A stretch of DNA of 64,000 nucleotides from an uncultured Paraprevotella sp. (GTDB taxonomy: Bacteria > Bacteroidota > Bacteroidia > Bacteroidales > Bacteroidaceae). Shown in pieces: positions 17,789 through 26,703 of the stretch. The notes beneath the pieces are model-generated. The model was not told the origin of the DNA and ran no database searches. It saw only the letters and a list, made by a program, of their open reading frames with translations. Positions within the stretch are counted from its first letter, which is position 1. Each line of letters begins with the position of its first letter. Location of the stretch: positions 1-64,000 of the forward strand of contig CALUIV010000004.1 in assembly GCA_944320775.1 (NCBI GenBank). Reading direction: 5' to 3'. Position numbers and translations under genes: made by a program.

Positions 17789-18715
17789 TTATTTTTTTAT
17801 CAACTTCTTCTCTGCTATCAGTTTTTTGGCAATAGCATCGAGTAAACCGTTGACATAAGATCCACTACGCGGCGTACTATACACTTTCGCAATGTCAACA
17901 TATTCATTGATTGTCACACTTAGTGGAATATTCGGGAAGGTCAGCATCTCAGCCAAAGCAATCTGCATAATAACCAGATCCATCAGAGCGATACGGTTGA
18001 ATTCCCAGTTTTTCGTATTTCCGGCAATCAATGAACGGTAATACTCCGCATTCAACAACGTATGACGGAACAGTTTATGAGCAAATTCACGATCTTCTTC
18101 GTCCTTGAATTCCGGCAAAAGTTCCTGCTTGCTTCCATTTGCCTCTTCAAAACGTTTGATCGTTTTCAAAACAAACGTATCTACAATATATTTATCATCA
18201 TTCCAATACAGACTTATATCTTCCAGAATGGCATCCAATTCCTCATTATTGCATATGATGTTCTTGTAAATTTTGCGCCACAACTCACGATCATCTGCAT
18301 AAGTCGTAGTCTCTGCAGCCATATACTCCTTATAATAATCGGTTTCGATTATTTTCTGATACAAGGAACGAACAAAGGTTTCCTCATCACTCCAACTCTT
18401 CTTCTGACTTTCCTGAAACTCCTGAAGCTGGGCATTCACCTCGAGCTGATTGATAAAACGATTCTCGATAAACCGAGTGCTTGGAGCTTCGCCTTCTCCC
18501 GTACGCTTATGCTTGTTCTGAGCAGTCTCAACGCTTCTCGTTGCAATCCGATTGATTTCAACCATCAGCATCAGAAGATAATTATACAAATCATAAGCCT
18601 TAGCCAAACTGAAGAACAACTCTTTCTCGGCTACATCAACATTTTTCCCGCCGTTCTGATAATAGGCATACGTCACCTGAACAACCTTTAAACGAATGAT
18701 TTCTCTATTAATCAT
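17789..18715 (-). CDS. nusB: Transcription antitermination factor NusB, long form
   Basis: Binds boxA RNA together with S10 (NusE) for rRNA antitermination. The C-terminal third carries the NusB fold: TLLNAEYYRSLIAGNTKNWE near 215, and SVTINEYVDIAKVYSTPRSGSYVNGLLDAI near 270. At 308 residues it is about twice the enterobacterial length, with a long N-terminal helical extension of the kind I know from Bacteroidetes. MINREIIRLKVVQVTYAYYQ is the conserved start, preferred to an ATG 19 codons upstream. A TATTTTTG box (18743-18750, minus) lies 28 bases before the start. Confidence 0.92.
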   Translation of the reverse strand: MINREIIRLKVVQVTYAYYQNGGKNVDVAEKELFFSLAKAYDLYNYLLMLMVEINRIATRSVETAQNKHKRTGEGEAPSTRFIENRFINQLEVNAQLQEFQESQKKSWSDEETFVRSLYQKIIETDYYKEYMAAETTTYADDRELWRKIYKNIICNNEELDAILEDISLYWNDDKYIVDTFVLKTIKRFEEANGSKQELLPEFKDEEDREFAHKLFRHTLLNAEYYRSLIAGNTKNWEFNRIALMDLVIMQIALAEMLTFPNIPLSVTINEYVDIAKVYSTPRSGSYVNGLLDAIAKKLIAEKKLIKK

Positions 18716-18852
18716 ACAATTGTATATTTGTACTTTGAGTTGCAAAAATAGGTATTTTAAAGAAAAAAACATATCTTTCTATCTTTTTTTTTGGAAGTTT
18801 TAAAAAATATCGGCAATTTTGAACTTGAATTGTGAACTATAAAGGAACTATT

Positions 18853-19197
18853 ATGGAAGAAACGAAGAAAAATCTGTCGGATGCAGACAAGGAAATAGTA
18901 TTTTCCAAAACCATAAAGGCTGGCAAAAGAATTTATTATGTTGACGTTAAAAAGAACCGAAAGGATGAAATGTTTCTGGCTATTACAGAGAGTAAGAAAA
19001 TCTTTTCCGGAACAGAAGAAGACCCTCAGATAAATTTTGAAAAACATAAGATTTTCCTTTATCAGGAGGATTTCGAACATTTTCTGACCAGTCTGCATGA
19101 AGCCGTAGACTTCATTCAAAATGCACAAGGATGTGCTGCAGAACGGAAAGAAGAAAATACTCAGGAGTCTGATATTAATTTCGATATAAAGTTCTAA
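18853..19197 (+). CDS. PUR-alpha-like nucleic-acid-binding protein (DUF3276)
   Basis: A 114-residue protein with a single PUR domain. KEIVFSKTIKAGKRIYYVDV and KKNRKDEMFLAITESKK (residues 14-50) are the recognisable core, which in related bacterial proteins such as Borrelia BpuR binds DNA and RNA. The C-terminus is acidic and probably disordered. ATG 18853 was chosen over a GTG seven codons upstream. It is divergent from nusB, and a regulatory role in nucleic-acid metabolism is inferred from the family only. Confidence 0.85.
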   Translation: MEETKKNLSDADKEIVFSKTIKAGKRIYYVDVKKNRKDEMFLAITESKKIFSGTEEDPQINFEKHKIFLYQEDFEHFLTSLHEAVDFIQNAQGCAAERKEENTQESDINFDIKF

Positions 19198-19231
19198 TTT
19201 CAAAAAAAGGACGATAAAAACACTTTTTTTC

Positions 19232-19262
19232 TTGTATAAAACGAAGAAAAAGAGTAATTTTG
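19232..19262 (+). promoter_or_regulatory. Promoter of the rplY-pth-hslR genes
   Basis: TTG at 19232-19234 and TAATTTTG at 19255-19262 are separated by 20 bases, which fits the Bacteroidetes -33/-7 pattern. A leader of about 90 bases precedes rplY. Confidence 0.6.
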
Positions 19263-19360
19263 CAACCGCTTTTGAAGTACATCCTTATGATGGTATAAAA
19301 AACATCGTGTGATGGCGAATTAAGCAAGTATTAACTTAATTTAGAGTAACACAATTTATT

Positions 19361-19954
19361 ATGAAAGAAATTAGCGTAAAAGGTACTTTGCGTACCGAAC
19401 TCGGAAAAAAGGCTTCTCGCGAACTTCGCAAGGCAAATTCTGTTCCTTGTAACTTGTATGGTGAAGCTAAAGATGAAAACGGCAAACCAGTAGCAAAAGC
19501 ATTTGTAACAACAAATGATGAGTTGCGTAATCTGATCTACAGCCCGGATATCTATACAGTAAACCTGAACATTGATGGTGCTGAGTGCAAGGCTATCTTG
19601 AAGGAAATTCAGTTCCACCCGGTAAAAGACAACATTCTTCATGTTGACTTCTACGAAATCACCGACACAAAACCAATCATCATGGAAGTGCCTATCAAAT
19701 TGGAAGGTTTGGCTGAAGGTGTTAAAGCCGGTGGTAAGTTGGTTGCCAATGTACGTAAACTGAAAGTTAAGGCTGTATACAGCAACATTCCTGAGAAATT
19801 GGTTATCAATGTAGCTCACTTGGGTCTTGGTAAAACGATCAAGGTTGGTGAATTGAACTTTGAAGGTCTTGAACTGATGAACAGTACTGAGGTTGTTGTA
19901 TGTCAGGTTAAGATGACACGTAGTGCAATGGCTGCTGCTGCTCAGAAGAAATAA
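19361..19954 (+). CDS. rplY: 50S ribosomal protein L25, Ctc form
   Basis: Binds 5S rRNA in the large subunit. The 197-residue protein has an N-terminal L25 domain (RTELGKKASRELRKANSVPCNLYG near 9-32) and the C-terminal TL5/Ctc beta domain (VPIKLEGLAEGVKAGGKL near 107). The N-terminus MKEISVKGTLRTELGKK is typical of Bacteroidetes. pth begins 9 bp downstream, a pairing (ctc-pth) found in many bacteria. Confidence 0.95.
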   Translation: MKEISVKGTLRTELGKKASRELRKANSVPCNLYGEAKDENGKPVAKAFVTTNDELRNLIYSPDIYTVNLNIDGAECKAILKEIQFHPVKDNILHVDFYEITDTKPIIMEVPIKLEGLAEGVKAGGKLVANVRKLKVKAVYSNIPEKLVINVAHLGLGKTIKVGELNFEGLELMNSTEVVVCQVKMTRSAMAAAAQKK

Positions 19955-19963
19955 TAACAACTG

Positions 19964-20527
19964 ATGAAATATCTGATTGTAGGACTGGGGAACATCGGAA
20001 GCGAATACGACGGAACCCGGCACAACATAGGATTTAGAGTATTGGACGCCCTTGCTAAGGCGTCCAATCTCGTTTTTGAAGACAAGCGTTACGGTTTCGT
20101 CACTTCGCTCTCCTTGAAAGGTCAGCAACTGATCTTACTGAAACCTTCAACATACATGAATTTGAGCGGAAATGCCGTACGTTACTGGATGAACAAAGAA
20201 AACATTCCAGTTGAACGATTGTTGATTGTTGTCGACGACCTGGCACTCCCCTTTGGAGCTCTACGGATGAAACCTTCGGGAAGTGATGCCGGACACAATG
20301 GATTGAAACATATTGCATCTGTTTTGGGAACACAAGCTTACCCGCGATTGCGTTTTGGAATAGGAAACGACTTTCCAAAGGGTGGACAGGTGGATTTTGT
20401 ATTGGGACAATTCACTGAGGAAGATCTCAAGACAATGGACGAACGGGTAGAGCTTGCCTGCGAAATGATCAAAAGCTTTTGTCTGGCTGGTATTAACATC
20501 ACCATGAACCAGTTCAACAAAAAATAA
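19964..20527 (+). CDS. pth: Peptidyl-tRNA hydrolase
   Basis: Cleaves peptidyl-tRNAs that drop off ribosomes, recycling tRNA. The 187 residues include [18 protein letters not shown] near 7-24 with the catalytic His, [15 protein letters not shown] near 57, and [25 protein letters not shown] near 89. Length is normal for the family. It lies between rplY and hslR with short spacers, so it is co-transcribed with both. Confidence 0.96.
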   Translation: MKYLIVGLGNIGSEYDGTRHNIGFRVLDALAKASNLVFEDKRYGFVTSLSLKGQQLILLKPSTYMNLSGNAVRYWMNKENIPVERLLIVVDDLALPFGALRMKPSGSDAGHNGLKHIASVLGTQAYPRLRFGIGNDFPKGGQVDFVLGQFTEEDLKTMDERVELACEMIKSFCLAGINITMNQFNKK

Positions 20528-20534
20528 GAGGAAA

Positions 20535-20978
20535 ATGAGTGAAGCAAGAATAGACAAATGGCTCTGGGCCGCACGCATTTACAAAACGCGGACACTAGCT
20601 GCAGCCGCTTGCAAAAAAGGACAAGTGTCGATGAAAGGGAGCCAGTTGAAACCTTCACGTACCATAAAGGAAGGTGACATTATTGATGTCAAGAAACCTC
20701 CAATCACTTATTCATTCAGAGTCAAACAGACCATTGAAAAACGAGTTGGAGCAAAACTTATCCCTGATGTGCTCGAAAACGTAACCAGTCCGGAACAGTA
20801 TGAACTTCTGGAAATGAGTAAAATCAGCGGATTCATCAACCGTGCAAAAGGAACAGGCCGACCGACAAAAAAAGACCGAAGAAGCCTGGACGAATTCACG
20901 ACACCGGAGTTTTTTGGAGATTTTGACTTTGATCTGGATGATCAGAATAATGACGAAGAAGACTTATTCGAAGACTAA
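20535..20978 (+). CDS. hslR: S4-domain RNA-binding heat-shock protein, Hsp15-like
   Basis: A 147-residue protein. The N-terminal S4 domain (ARIDKWLWAARIYKTRTLAA) is the Hsp15 signature. Hsp15 binds stalled 50S subunits that carry nascent chains, which fits its place after pth. The second half is basic (GRPTKKDRRSLDEF) and the last twenty residues are Asp/Glu-rich. The stop codon lies inside the terminator hairpin. Confidence 0.88.
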   Translation: MSEARIDKWLWAARIYKTRTLAAAACKKGQVSMKGSQLKPSRTIKEGDIIDVKKPPITYSFRVKQTIEKRVGAKLIPDVLENVTSPEQYELLEMSKISGFINRAKGTGRPTKKDRRSLDEFTTPEFFGDFDFDLDDQNNDEEDLFED

Positions 20979-20999
20979 CGAATAAGTCTTCTTCTTTTT
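20958..20999 (+). terminator. Terminator overlapping the hslR stop codon
   Basis: The perfect 13-bp stem GAAGACTTATTCG / CGAATAAGTCTTC (20958-20970 and 20979-20991) is followed by a T-rich tail. The left arm is coding sequence and the stop TAA (20976-20978) lies in the loop. Confidence 0.9.
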
Positions 21000-21012
21000 A
21001 TATACTTACCTG

Positions 21013-23256
21013 TCAAACCAAAGCCCGAAGCGACTGAGGTTCTCCGACAATCCATAACACATCACCGACCTGAAAAACACGGTCTACGTCCGGACTTTCC
21101 AACATTCCCCCTTCTGCTTCCCAGCCGACAACCAGACAATGGTAACGCTCGCGTATATCACTGTTCTTTATTGTTTTGCCCAGAAAGACCGATTTATCGT
21201 CAATGAACAGACGTTTTAAGGTCATTTCACGCTCTCCATAATCAAGCAACTCTTCATGTACCTGACTTTCGAGCACCTGCGAGAAACACGAAAGCTGTTC
21301 GTCGGAACCAATAACCTGAATGCGATCATAAGGAAACAGACAATCACTTCCTTTTGGAATATTTATGCGGTATTCACCACGCAGAATGGAAGCGATATGA
21401 ATACCATATTTTTTACCCAAATTCAATTCTGCCAATGTTTTTCCGGCCCATAAAGTAGCGGCCGGAACTTCGAAATCAGCCAAATGGACATCACGCGTCA
21501 GCAAATGATGCGCATATCGGGGACTTTGCTGACCTAAAACTTCCGCTCGGATATCCCGGCTGCGCAAGTTATGCATGAAAACCTGCTCCATATGGATAGA
21601 CTGCAGTTTCAATCTTCTTGAGAATACCATCAAAGCCACCAGAAAACAGGCGAAAGCCAAAAGCAAAGCATCTGCAAACGGAACCAAATAACGGACAATA
21701 TAAAAAACAAAAGAAACCGATAAAATAACACGTGCCAATATCAGGAAAGCCAATGGAATACGGTTGTAAGGATTTTCATTCCACAAACGGGTATACTCTA
21801 TGGAATGATTCTTTTTAATCATAATAGCCCTTAAGAAGGGTGAAATACACAATACGGTCGTAATACCACAGATACCGTTTGCCCACCAATGCGTAAAATG
21901 GTCACGTAAAAACGGAAGAAAAATATTCAGCGAAATGACAATGACAGCTATACTTAAAATGGAATAAATGACCACAATACGCAAAACAGCCATAATCAAC
22001 CGTCGCCAATTGCTTTCATGATTGACTGTAGCTACTCCTCCTGCTACATTACGTTCGAGCAACGTCAACCATTTCTCGGGAAGCATGCGGGAAAGACCAC
22101 GAAAAGCCGGATCGGAAAGACGAATCATATAAGGGGTTGTAAACGTTGTGATTACCGATACAGCTACCACTATCGGATAAAGAAACGGACTCGTTACACC
22201 CAACGATAATCCGAGCGATGCTATGATAAAAGCAAATTCTCCGATTTGTGTCATACTGAAACCACATTTCAATGCTTCACGCAACGACTGTCCAGCTCCA
22301 AGATATCCCAGTGTACCAAATATGCCCTGACCTAAAATAATCGTCAATACAACTGCAGCTATCGGCCAGGCATATTCTACCAGGATATGAGGATCAACCA
22401 ACATACCCACCGAAACAAAGAAAATAGCTCCAAACAAATCTTTAACAGGAGCTATCAGCTTCTCAATATGCTCGGCCTCGACCGTTTCCGCGAGAATGGA
22501 GCCGACAACAAAAGCACCAAAAGCAGCACTGAATCCGGAATGAACAGCCAGAACCGCCATCGAGAAACACAAGGCTAAAGAAACAATCAGCAGAATTTCG
22601 TCATTAATCCATTTCCGACTCTTGCGCAGAAAAGTCGGTATCAAATAAAGTCCTACAACAAACCATAGGATAAGAAAAAACACCAGACGGATAATTCCAT
22701 TGAACATCTCCTCACCCTCTATAGTATGTTTCATGGCCAGAGTCGAAAGTACAACCATAAGCACTATGGCCAGAATATCCTCAAGAATAAGTACGCTGAG
22801 CACCAATCCGGCAAATTTCTGCTGCAGCACTCCCATATCCTGAAAAGCTTTATAGATAATCGTTGTTGACGACATGGCCAGCATACCTCCCAAATAAATG
22901 GCATCCATATTACTCCAGCCAAACAAATGACCAACCATTGTCCCTAAAGCCATCATACTGAAAATAATGACCGTGGCAGCAATCACCGGTGCCCCACCCA
23001 TCTTGACTATTTTCTTAAAGCTGAAATCAAGTCCTAACGTAAACAAAAGCACGATTACACCGATCTCAGCCCATAAATTCACATTTTGTATATCCTTCAC
23101 CGACGGTGTATAAGGCATATGAGGACTTGCCAGAAAACCTGCAACAATATAACCCAATACAAGCGGCTGCTTCAATCGTTTGAACAGCAGTGCCACAACT
23201 CCTGCAACTGCAAGAATCAGGGCTAGATCTTTGATCAAATCCGGTATATGATTCAT
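21013..23256 (-). CDS. CPA2-family cation:proton antiporter with C-terminal TrkA-C domains
   Basis: A 747-residue membrane protein. The first 380 residues hold about twelve transmembrane helices of the Kef/CPA2 type, with GYIVAGFLASP near 36 and FTLGLDFSFKKI near 78. A second hydrophobic block (430-570) follows. The C-terminus holds two TrkA-C-like ligand-sensing modules (LNLGKKYGIHIASILRGEYR near 625 and LFIDDKSVFLGKTI near 690). It likely exchanges K+ or Na+ for protons for pH or osmotic control. It lacks the Rossmann RCK-N domain of KefB/C, so ligand gating would use only the TrkA-C parts. ATG 23256 was chosen; an ATG six codons upstream is also open. Confidence 0.87.
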   Translation of the reverse strand: MNHIPDLIKDLALILAVAGVVALLFKRLKQPLVLGYIVAGFLASPHMPYTPSVKDIQNVNLWAEIGVIVLLFTLGLDFSFKKIVKMGGAPVIAATVIIFSMMALGTMVGHLFGWSNMDAIYLGGMLAMSSTTIIYKAFQDMGVLQQKFAGLVLSVLILEDILAIVLMVVLSTLAMKHTIEGEEMFNGIIRLVFFLILWFVVGLYLIPTFLRKSRKWINDEILLIVSLALCFSMAVLAVHSGFSAAFGAFVVGSILAETVEAEHIEKLIAPVKDLFGAIFFVSVGMLVDPHILVEYAWPIAAVVLTIILGQGIFGTLGYLGAGQSLREALKCGFSMTQIGEFAFIIASLGLSLGVTSPFLYPIVVAVSVITTFTTPYMIRLSDPAFRGLSRMLPEKWLTLLERNVAGGVATVNHESNWRRLIMAVLRIVVIYSILSIAVIVISLNIFLPFLRDHFTHWWANGICGITTVLCISPFLRAIMIKKNHSIEYTRLWNENPYNRIPLAFLILARVILSVSFVFYIVRYLVPFADALLLAFACFLVALMVFSRRLKLQSIHMEQVFMHNLRSRDIRAEVLGQQSPRYAHHLLTRDVHLADFEVPAATLWAGKTLAELNLGKKYGIHIASILRGEYRINIPKGSDCLFPYDRIQVIGSDEQLSCFSQVLESQVHEELLDYGEREMTLKRLFIDDKSVFLGKTIKNSDIRERYHCLVVGWEAEGGMLESPDVDRVFQVGDVLWIVGEPQSLRALV

Positions 23257-23356
23257 GACAAAATATATAATCATTTATGACAAAAGCCTCTTACTGATCC
23301 GCAAGTGGAACAATAAGAGACTTTGTGACTATTCTTCTCACCACAGCTCCGACCTA

Positions 23357-24580
23357 TTACATGCTGGCCGTGAATTCAGCAATCCGAACAATGGTCATCA
23401 TCGCCTTTTGCATGCTCTGAACAGGAACAAACTCATGACGGCCATGGAAATTAAGCCCACCGGCAAAAATATTCGGACAAGGAAGGCCTTTAAACGATAA
23501 TTGAGCACCATCCGTACCACCACGAATAGCCTTGATCCGACAGGTTACGTCACTGGCCTCCATAGCCTTTTGGGCAATTTCAATAATGTGCATGCGCGGT
23601 TCAACCATTTCTCGCATATTGTAGTATTGATCCGAAATTTCCACTTCGGCCACTTGCTTACCGTATTTCTCATTAAAACGGGCTACCAGTTCCTGAACAA
23701 ATGCCTTACGAGCCTCGAACTTATTTCGGTCATGATCCCGAATAATATAATTCAGAACAACATGTTCCACACTACCCTTCATTCCGGTCAGATGATAGAA
23801 TCCCTCATAACCGTCGGTACACTCAGGAGTTTCCTCCAAAGGCATCTCACGAACAAATTCGGCTGCTATATATTGTGCATTGACCATCTTGTCTTTTGCA
23901 TAACCAGGATGCACATTCAGACCATGGAAAACGACCTTGGCACTGGCTGCATTGAAGTTTTCAAACTCCAGTTCACCCACTTCTCCGCCATCCATCGTAT
24001 AAGCCCAATCACATCCGAAACGCTCCACATCAAACAGATGTGCCCCCATTCCGATTTCCTCATCAGGATTGAAACCGATACGGATCTTGCCATGTTTGAT
24101 CTCGGGATGTTCCTGCAAATAGACTATGGCCTGAACAATTTCTGCAATACCGGCCTTGTCATCGGCACCCAAAAGCGTATGTCCGTCGGTCACGATCAGA
24201 TCTTCGCCGACATGATCCAAAAGTTCTGGAAACTGATTTACAGAAGTAACAATATTATCCTCGGCAGAAAGCACCAGATCTCCACCATCATATTGTTTCA
24301 CAATTCTCGGCTTCACATCCTTACCGCTATAATCAGGCGATGTATCCATGTGGGCGATAAAGCCGATTACAGGAACCGGCTTGTCTGTGTTTGCCGGTAA
24401 CGTTGCAAAAAGATAACCATGCTCATCCAAAGAAATTTCCTGTAATCCTAAACGCTCAAGTTCTTCCTTCAGATATTCTGCAAAAACCATCTGTTTCGCC
24501 GTACTGGGACAGCCTGTCGCTTCCTCGTCAGACTGCGTATCGAAGCTTACATATTTCAGAAAACGTTCAACTAAATCCAT
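23357..24580 (-). CDS. pepT: Peptidase T (tripeptide aminopeptidase)
   Basis: A cytosolic M20B di-zinc aminopeptidase that releases the N-terminal residue of tripeptides. The 407 residues show AHMDTSPD near 78 (zinc His and bridging-neighbour Asp), [13 protein letters not shown] near 138, and [13 protein letters not shown] near 172 with the catalytic Glu pair. [21 protein letters not shown] near 353 and [11 protein letters not shown] near 376 complete the metal site. Length and motifs match PepT. It is monocistronic and faces a repeat-bearing gap upstream. Confidence 0.95.
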   Translation of the reverse strand: MDLVERFLKYVSFDTQSDEEATGCPSTAKQMVFAEYLKEELERLGLQEISLDEHGYLFATLPANTDKPVPVIGFIAHMDTSPDYSGKDVKPRIVKQYDGGDLVLSAEDNIVTSVNQFPELLDHVGEDLIVTDGHTLLGADDKAGIAEIVQAIVYLQEHPEIKHGKIRIGFNPDEEIGMGAHLFDVERFGCDWAYTMDGGEVGELEFENFNAASAKVVFHGLNVHPGYAKDKMVNAQYIAAEFVREMPLEETPECTDGYEGFYHLTGMKGSVEHVVLNYIIRDHDRNKFEARKAFVQELVARFNEKYGKQVAEVEISDQYYNMREMVEPRMHIIEIAQKAMEASDVTCRIKAIRGGTDGAQLSFKGLPCPNIFAGGLNFHGRHEFVPVQSMQKAMMTIVRIAEFTASM

Positions 24581-24715
24581 ATGTTTTTTCTTTTTAAAAA
24601 TTTGTTTTTGGTGTAAAATTAAAAAATATCAGCATGAAACGCAAAAAGAGAGGGGAAAAACATTCATCAGTTTATAAAAAAGCGACCCTCAACCCCTATA
24701 TCGTTGACATGGTTT

Positions 24716-24775
24716 CGAGACGGGCATCTCGTTTGAATCACTTGGGCAACTCAATGAAATGAGTTGGGCAACTCA
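24716..24775. repeat. Short palindromic repeats of the GAGTTGGGCA type
   Basis: This intergenic stretch holds three nested dyads. CGAGA / TCTCG (24716-24720 and 24727-24731) has a GGGCA core. CAACTCA / TGAGTTG (24747-24753 and 24760-24766) forms a 7-bp hairpin. GAGTTGGGCAACTC at 24761-24774 is itself a palindrome around GG. The same core, GAGTTGGGCA followed by TCTC, forms the arms of the large inverted repeat at 53.75 kb. The rest of the 206-bp gap between pulA and pepT is AT-rich with no gene. Confidence 0.65.
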
Positions 24776-24786
24776 GAAAACGATCA

Positions 24787-26691
24787 TTACAGAAGAAAAC
24801 GCTTCTTCAAAATCAACGCAGAAAATGGAGCAACACAGACTCTCCCTCCTGAACTTTTTCCTATCGGAGCCACATCTATCTCGCCCGAACGGCAATAAAC
24901 ATCAAAAGAAATCTTCGGCAAACATATCCGGCACCCCTTAGGATTTGCATTGAAGCATATAAAATAATCATCCAACCAGTAACTTATAACAGCCGCACGG
25001 CCTGAATCAACAAAACGCAACCTCCGCCGAACCGATTCAGCATCCCGAAGACGAAACGCGGCATGATGCTTACGAAAAGCTATTAACCGACGGATATAAG
25101 AATACAAATCATAATATATATACTTGTTCGTCCAAGGTATGGCATTCACCCCATCACCACTTTTGTATGAATTTGCATCGCCGTGCTTACTTCTATAAAA
25201 CTCGTCACCGGCAAACAACATCGGAATCCCCTGAGCAGTAAACAAAATTGTTTCGGCCAGCTTATAGACTGACAGACGTTCGGCTGTTGTACATCGGGGT
25301 AAAACACGCAACAGACAATCAGTCAGACAAAGCCCATCATGGCAACTGACATAATTTACAGCCTGTGCCGGAGAATAAGCCCATGCTGTATCTGAATAAT
25401 TCACCTTTTTATAGTCGACCTGAGGATGATGTATACACCCGACAATCCCGAATTTCACACTTTCTTCCAAACCAGACATGCCTGCCAACATTCCACCTCG
25501 ATCTGTATTCATCCAAGATCCCCGCAAGCCATCACGCATTTCATCTGCAAAAGCGGCAATCCCGGGCAAACGTTTCATATTACATTTCAAGGCACACCGG
25601 GCAACAGGCAACTGGGCAGGCCGCAAAGACCATCCTTCGCCATAAAGCAACAATTCCGGTTTCAACCGGTGAAGCTCGCGTTCAATCAGTTGCATGGTCT
25701 CCAGATCATGTAATCCCATAACATCGAAACGAAAACCATCCACATGATATTCACGAACCCAAAACTTCAAGCTCTCAAGCATAAAAAGGCGCATAGCAGG
25801 CCGCTGGCTGGCTGTTTCATTCCCACAGCCCGAACCGTCGGCCCAAGCACCGGAAGCAGTTTTCCGGAAAAAATAATCGGGTGCCAGACGTTGAAAATTA
25901 CTCCCCTCAACGGTATACGTATGATTATAGACAACATCAAGTACTACCCGGATACCAGCCCGATGCAAAGCCAAAACCATGGCCTTAAACTCCCGAATCC
26001 GCACTTCCGGCAAAAAAGGCGAAGTGGCATAAGACCCTTCGGGCACATTATAGTTCAACGGATCGTACCCCCAATTATATTGTTCCCACTCCGGATGAGA
26101 CTCATCGACGGATGCGAAATCGAACGACGGTAACAGATGAACATGTGTGACTCCCAGTTCACGCAGATGATCCAATCCGCTACTCAAACCATGGACCGTA
26201 TGCGTTCCCGTTTCAGTCAGTGCTAAAAATTTACCACGATGACAGATTCCGGAATCGGAGGACATGGAAAAATCACGATGATGCAACTCATAAAGAACAC
26301 AGTCTACAGGATGTAACTGCGGCAAACAGGGATCGTCCGACCAACCTTCAGGGTTCGTCTGTTCCCAATCAATCAAAGCTGCCCGTATTCCGTTTACTCC
26401 AACGGCACGGGCAAAATACCCAGGAGACGGTACCTGCCAGACTCCATGAAAACAAATCTGAAATGCATAATACTTTCCTAAAAGAAACGGAGTTAACCTG
26501 ACCGACCAACGCCCTCCACCAACTGGATACATGGGCTCCACACGATACGGCGGACCAAACATGCCATCGACATACAATAAAAGGCGTACAGCCTCGGCGG
26601 ACGGAGCCCAAACCGAGAATTGTACGCCATAAGCAGATATTTCCAGTTCCTTAAAAATATCCGGTGACAAACTATCGTTCTTACACTTCAT
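24787..26691 (-). CDS. pulA: Type I pullulanase / glycogen-debranching enzyme (GH13)
   Basis: Hydrolyses alpha-1,6 branches in glycogen, pullulan or limit dextrins. The 634-residue protein begins with a CBM48-like beta domain (VQFSVWAPSAEAVRLLLYVDG near 17-37). The type I pullulanase motif YNWGYDPLNYNVPEGSY is near 205. The GH13 regions are in order: DVVYNHT near 250, GFRFDVMGLHD near 325 with the nucleophile Asp, GEGW near 355 with the acid Glu, and YVSCHDGL near 440. No signal peptide is seen, so it is cytosolic. It starts 12 bp after malQ and works with it on alpha-glucans. Confidence 0.92.
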   Translation of the reverse strand: MKCKNDSLSPDIFKELEISAYGVQFSVWAPSAEAVRLLLYVDGMFGPPYRVEPMYPVGGGRWSVRLTPFLLGKYYAFQICFHGVWQVPSPGYFARAVGVNGIRAALIDWEQTNPEGWSDDPCLPQLHPVDCVLYELHHRDFSMSSDSGICHRGKFLALTETGTHTVHGLSSGLDHLRELGVTHVHLLPSFDFASVDESHPEWEQYNWGYDPLNYNVPEGSYATSPFLPEVRIREFKAMVLALHRAGIRVVLDVVYNHTYTVEGSNFQRLAPDYFFRKTASGAWADGSGCGNETASQRPAMRLFMLESLKFWVREYHVDGFRFDVMGLHDLETMQLIERELHRLKPELLLYGEGWSLRPAQLPVARCALKCNMKRLPGIAAFADEMRDGLRGSWMNTDRGGMLAGMSGLEESVKFGIVGCIHHPQVDYKKVNYSDTAWAYSPAQAVNYVSCHDGLCLTDCLLRVLPRCTTAERLSVYKLAETILFTAQGIPMLFAGDEFYRSKHGDANSYKSGDGVNAIPWTNKYIYYDLYSYIRRLIAFRKHHAAFRLRDAESVRRRLRFVDSGRAAVISYWLDDYFICFNANPKGCRICLPKISFDVYCRSGEIDVAPIGKSSGGRVCVAPFSALILKKRFLL

Positions 26692-26703
26692 AAAAACAAC
26701 CGA

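Noticed and set aside
19331-20128. A 265-residue minus-strand frame opposite rplY and pth
   Set aside because: Both plus-strand genes are full length and conserved; the antisense product is Phe- and Gln-rich with no motif.
23501-24400. A 299-residue open frame opposite pepT
   Set aside because: It is antisense to intact pepT, has no promoter or ribosome site, and a composition typical of antisense shadows.
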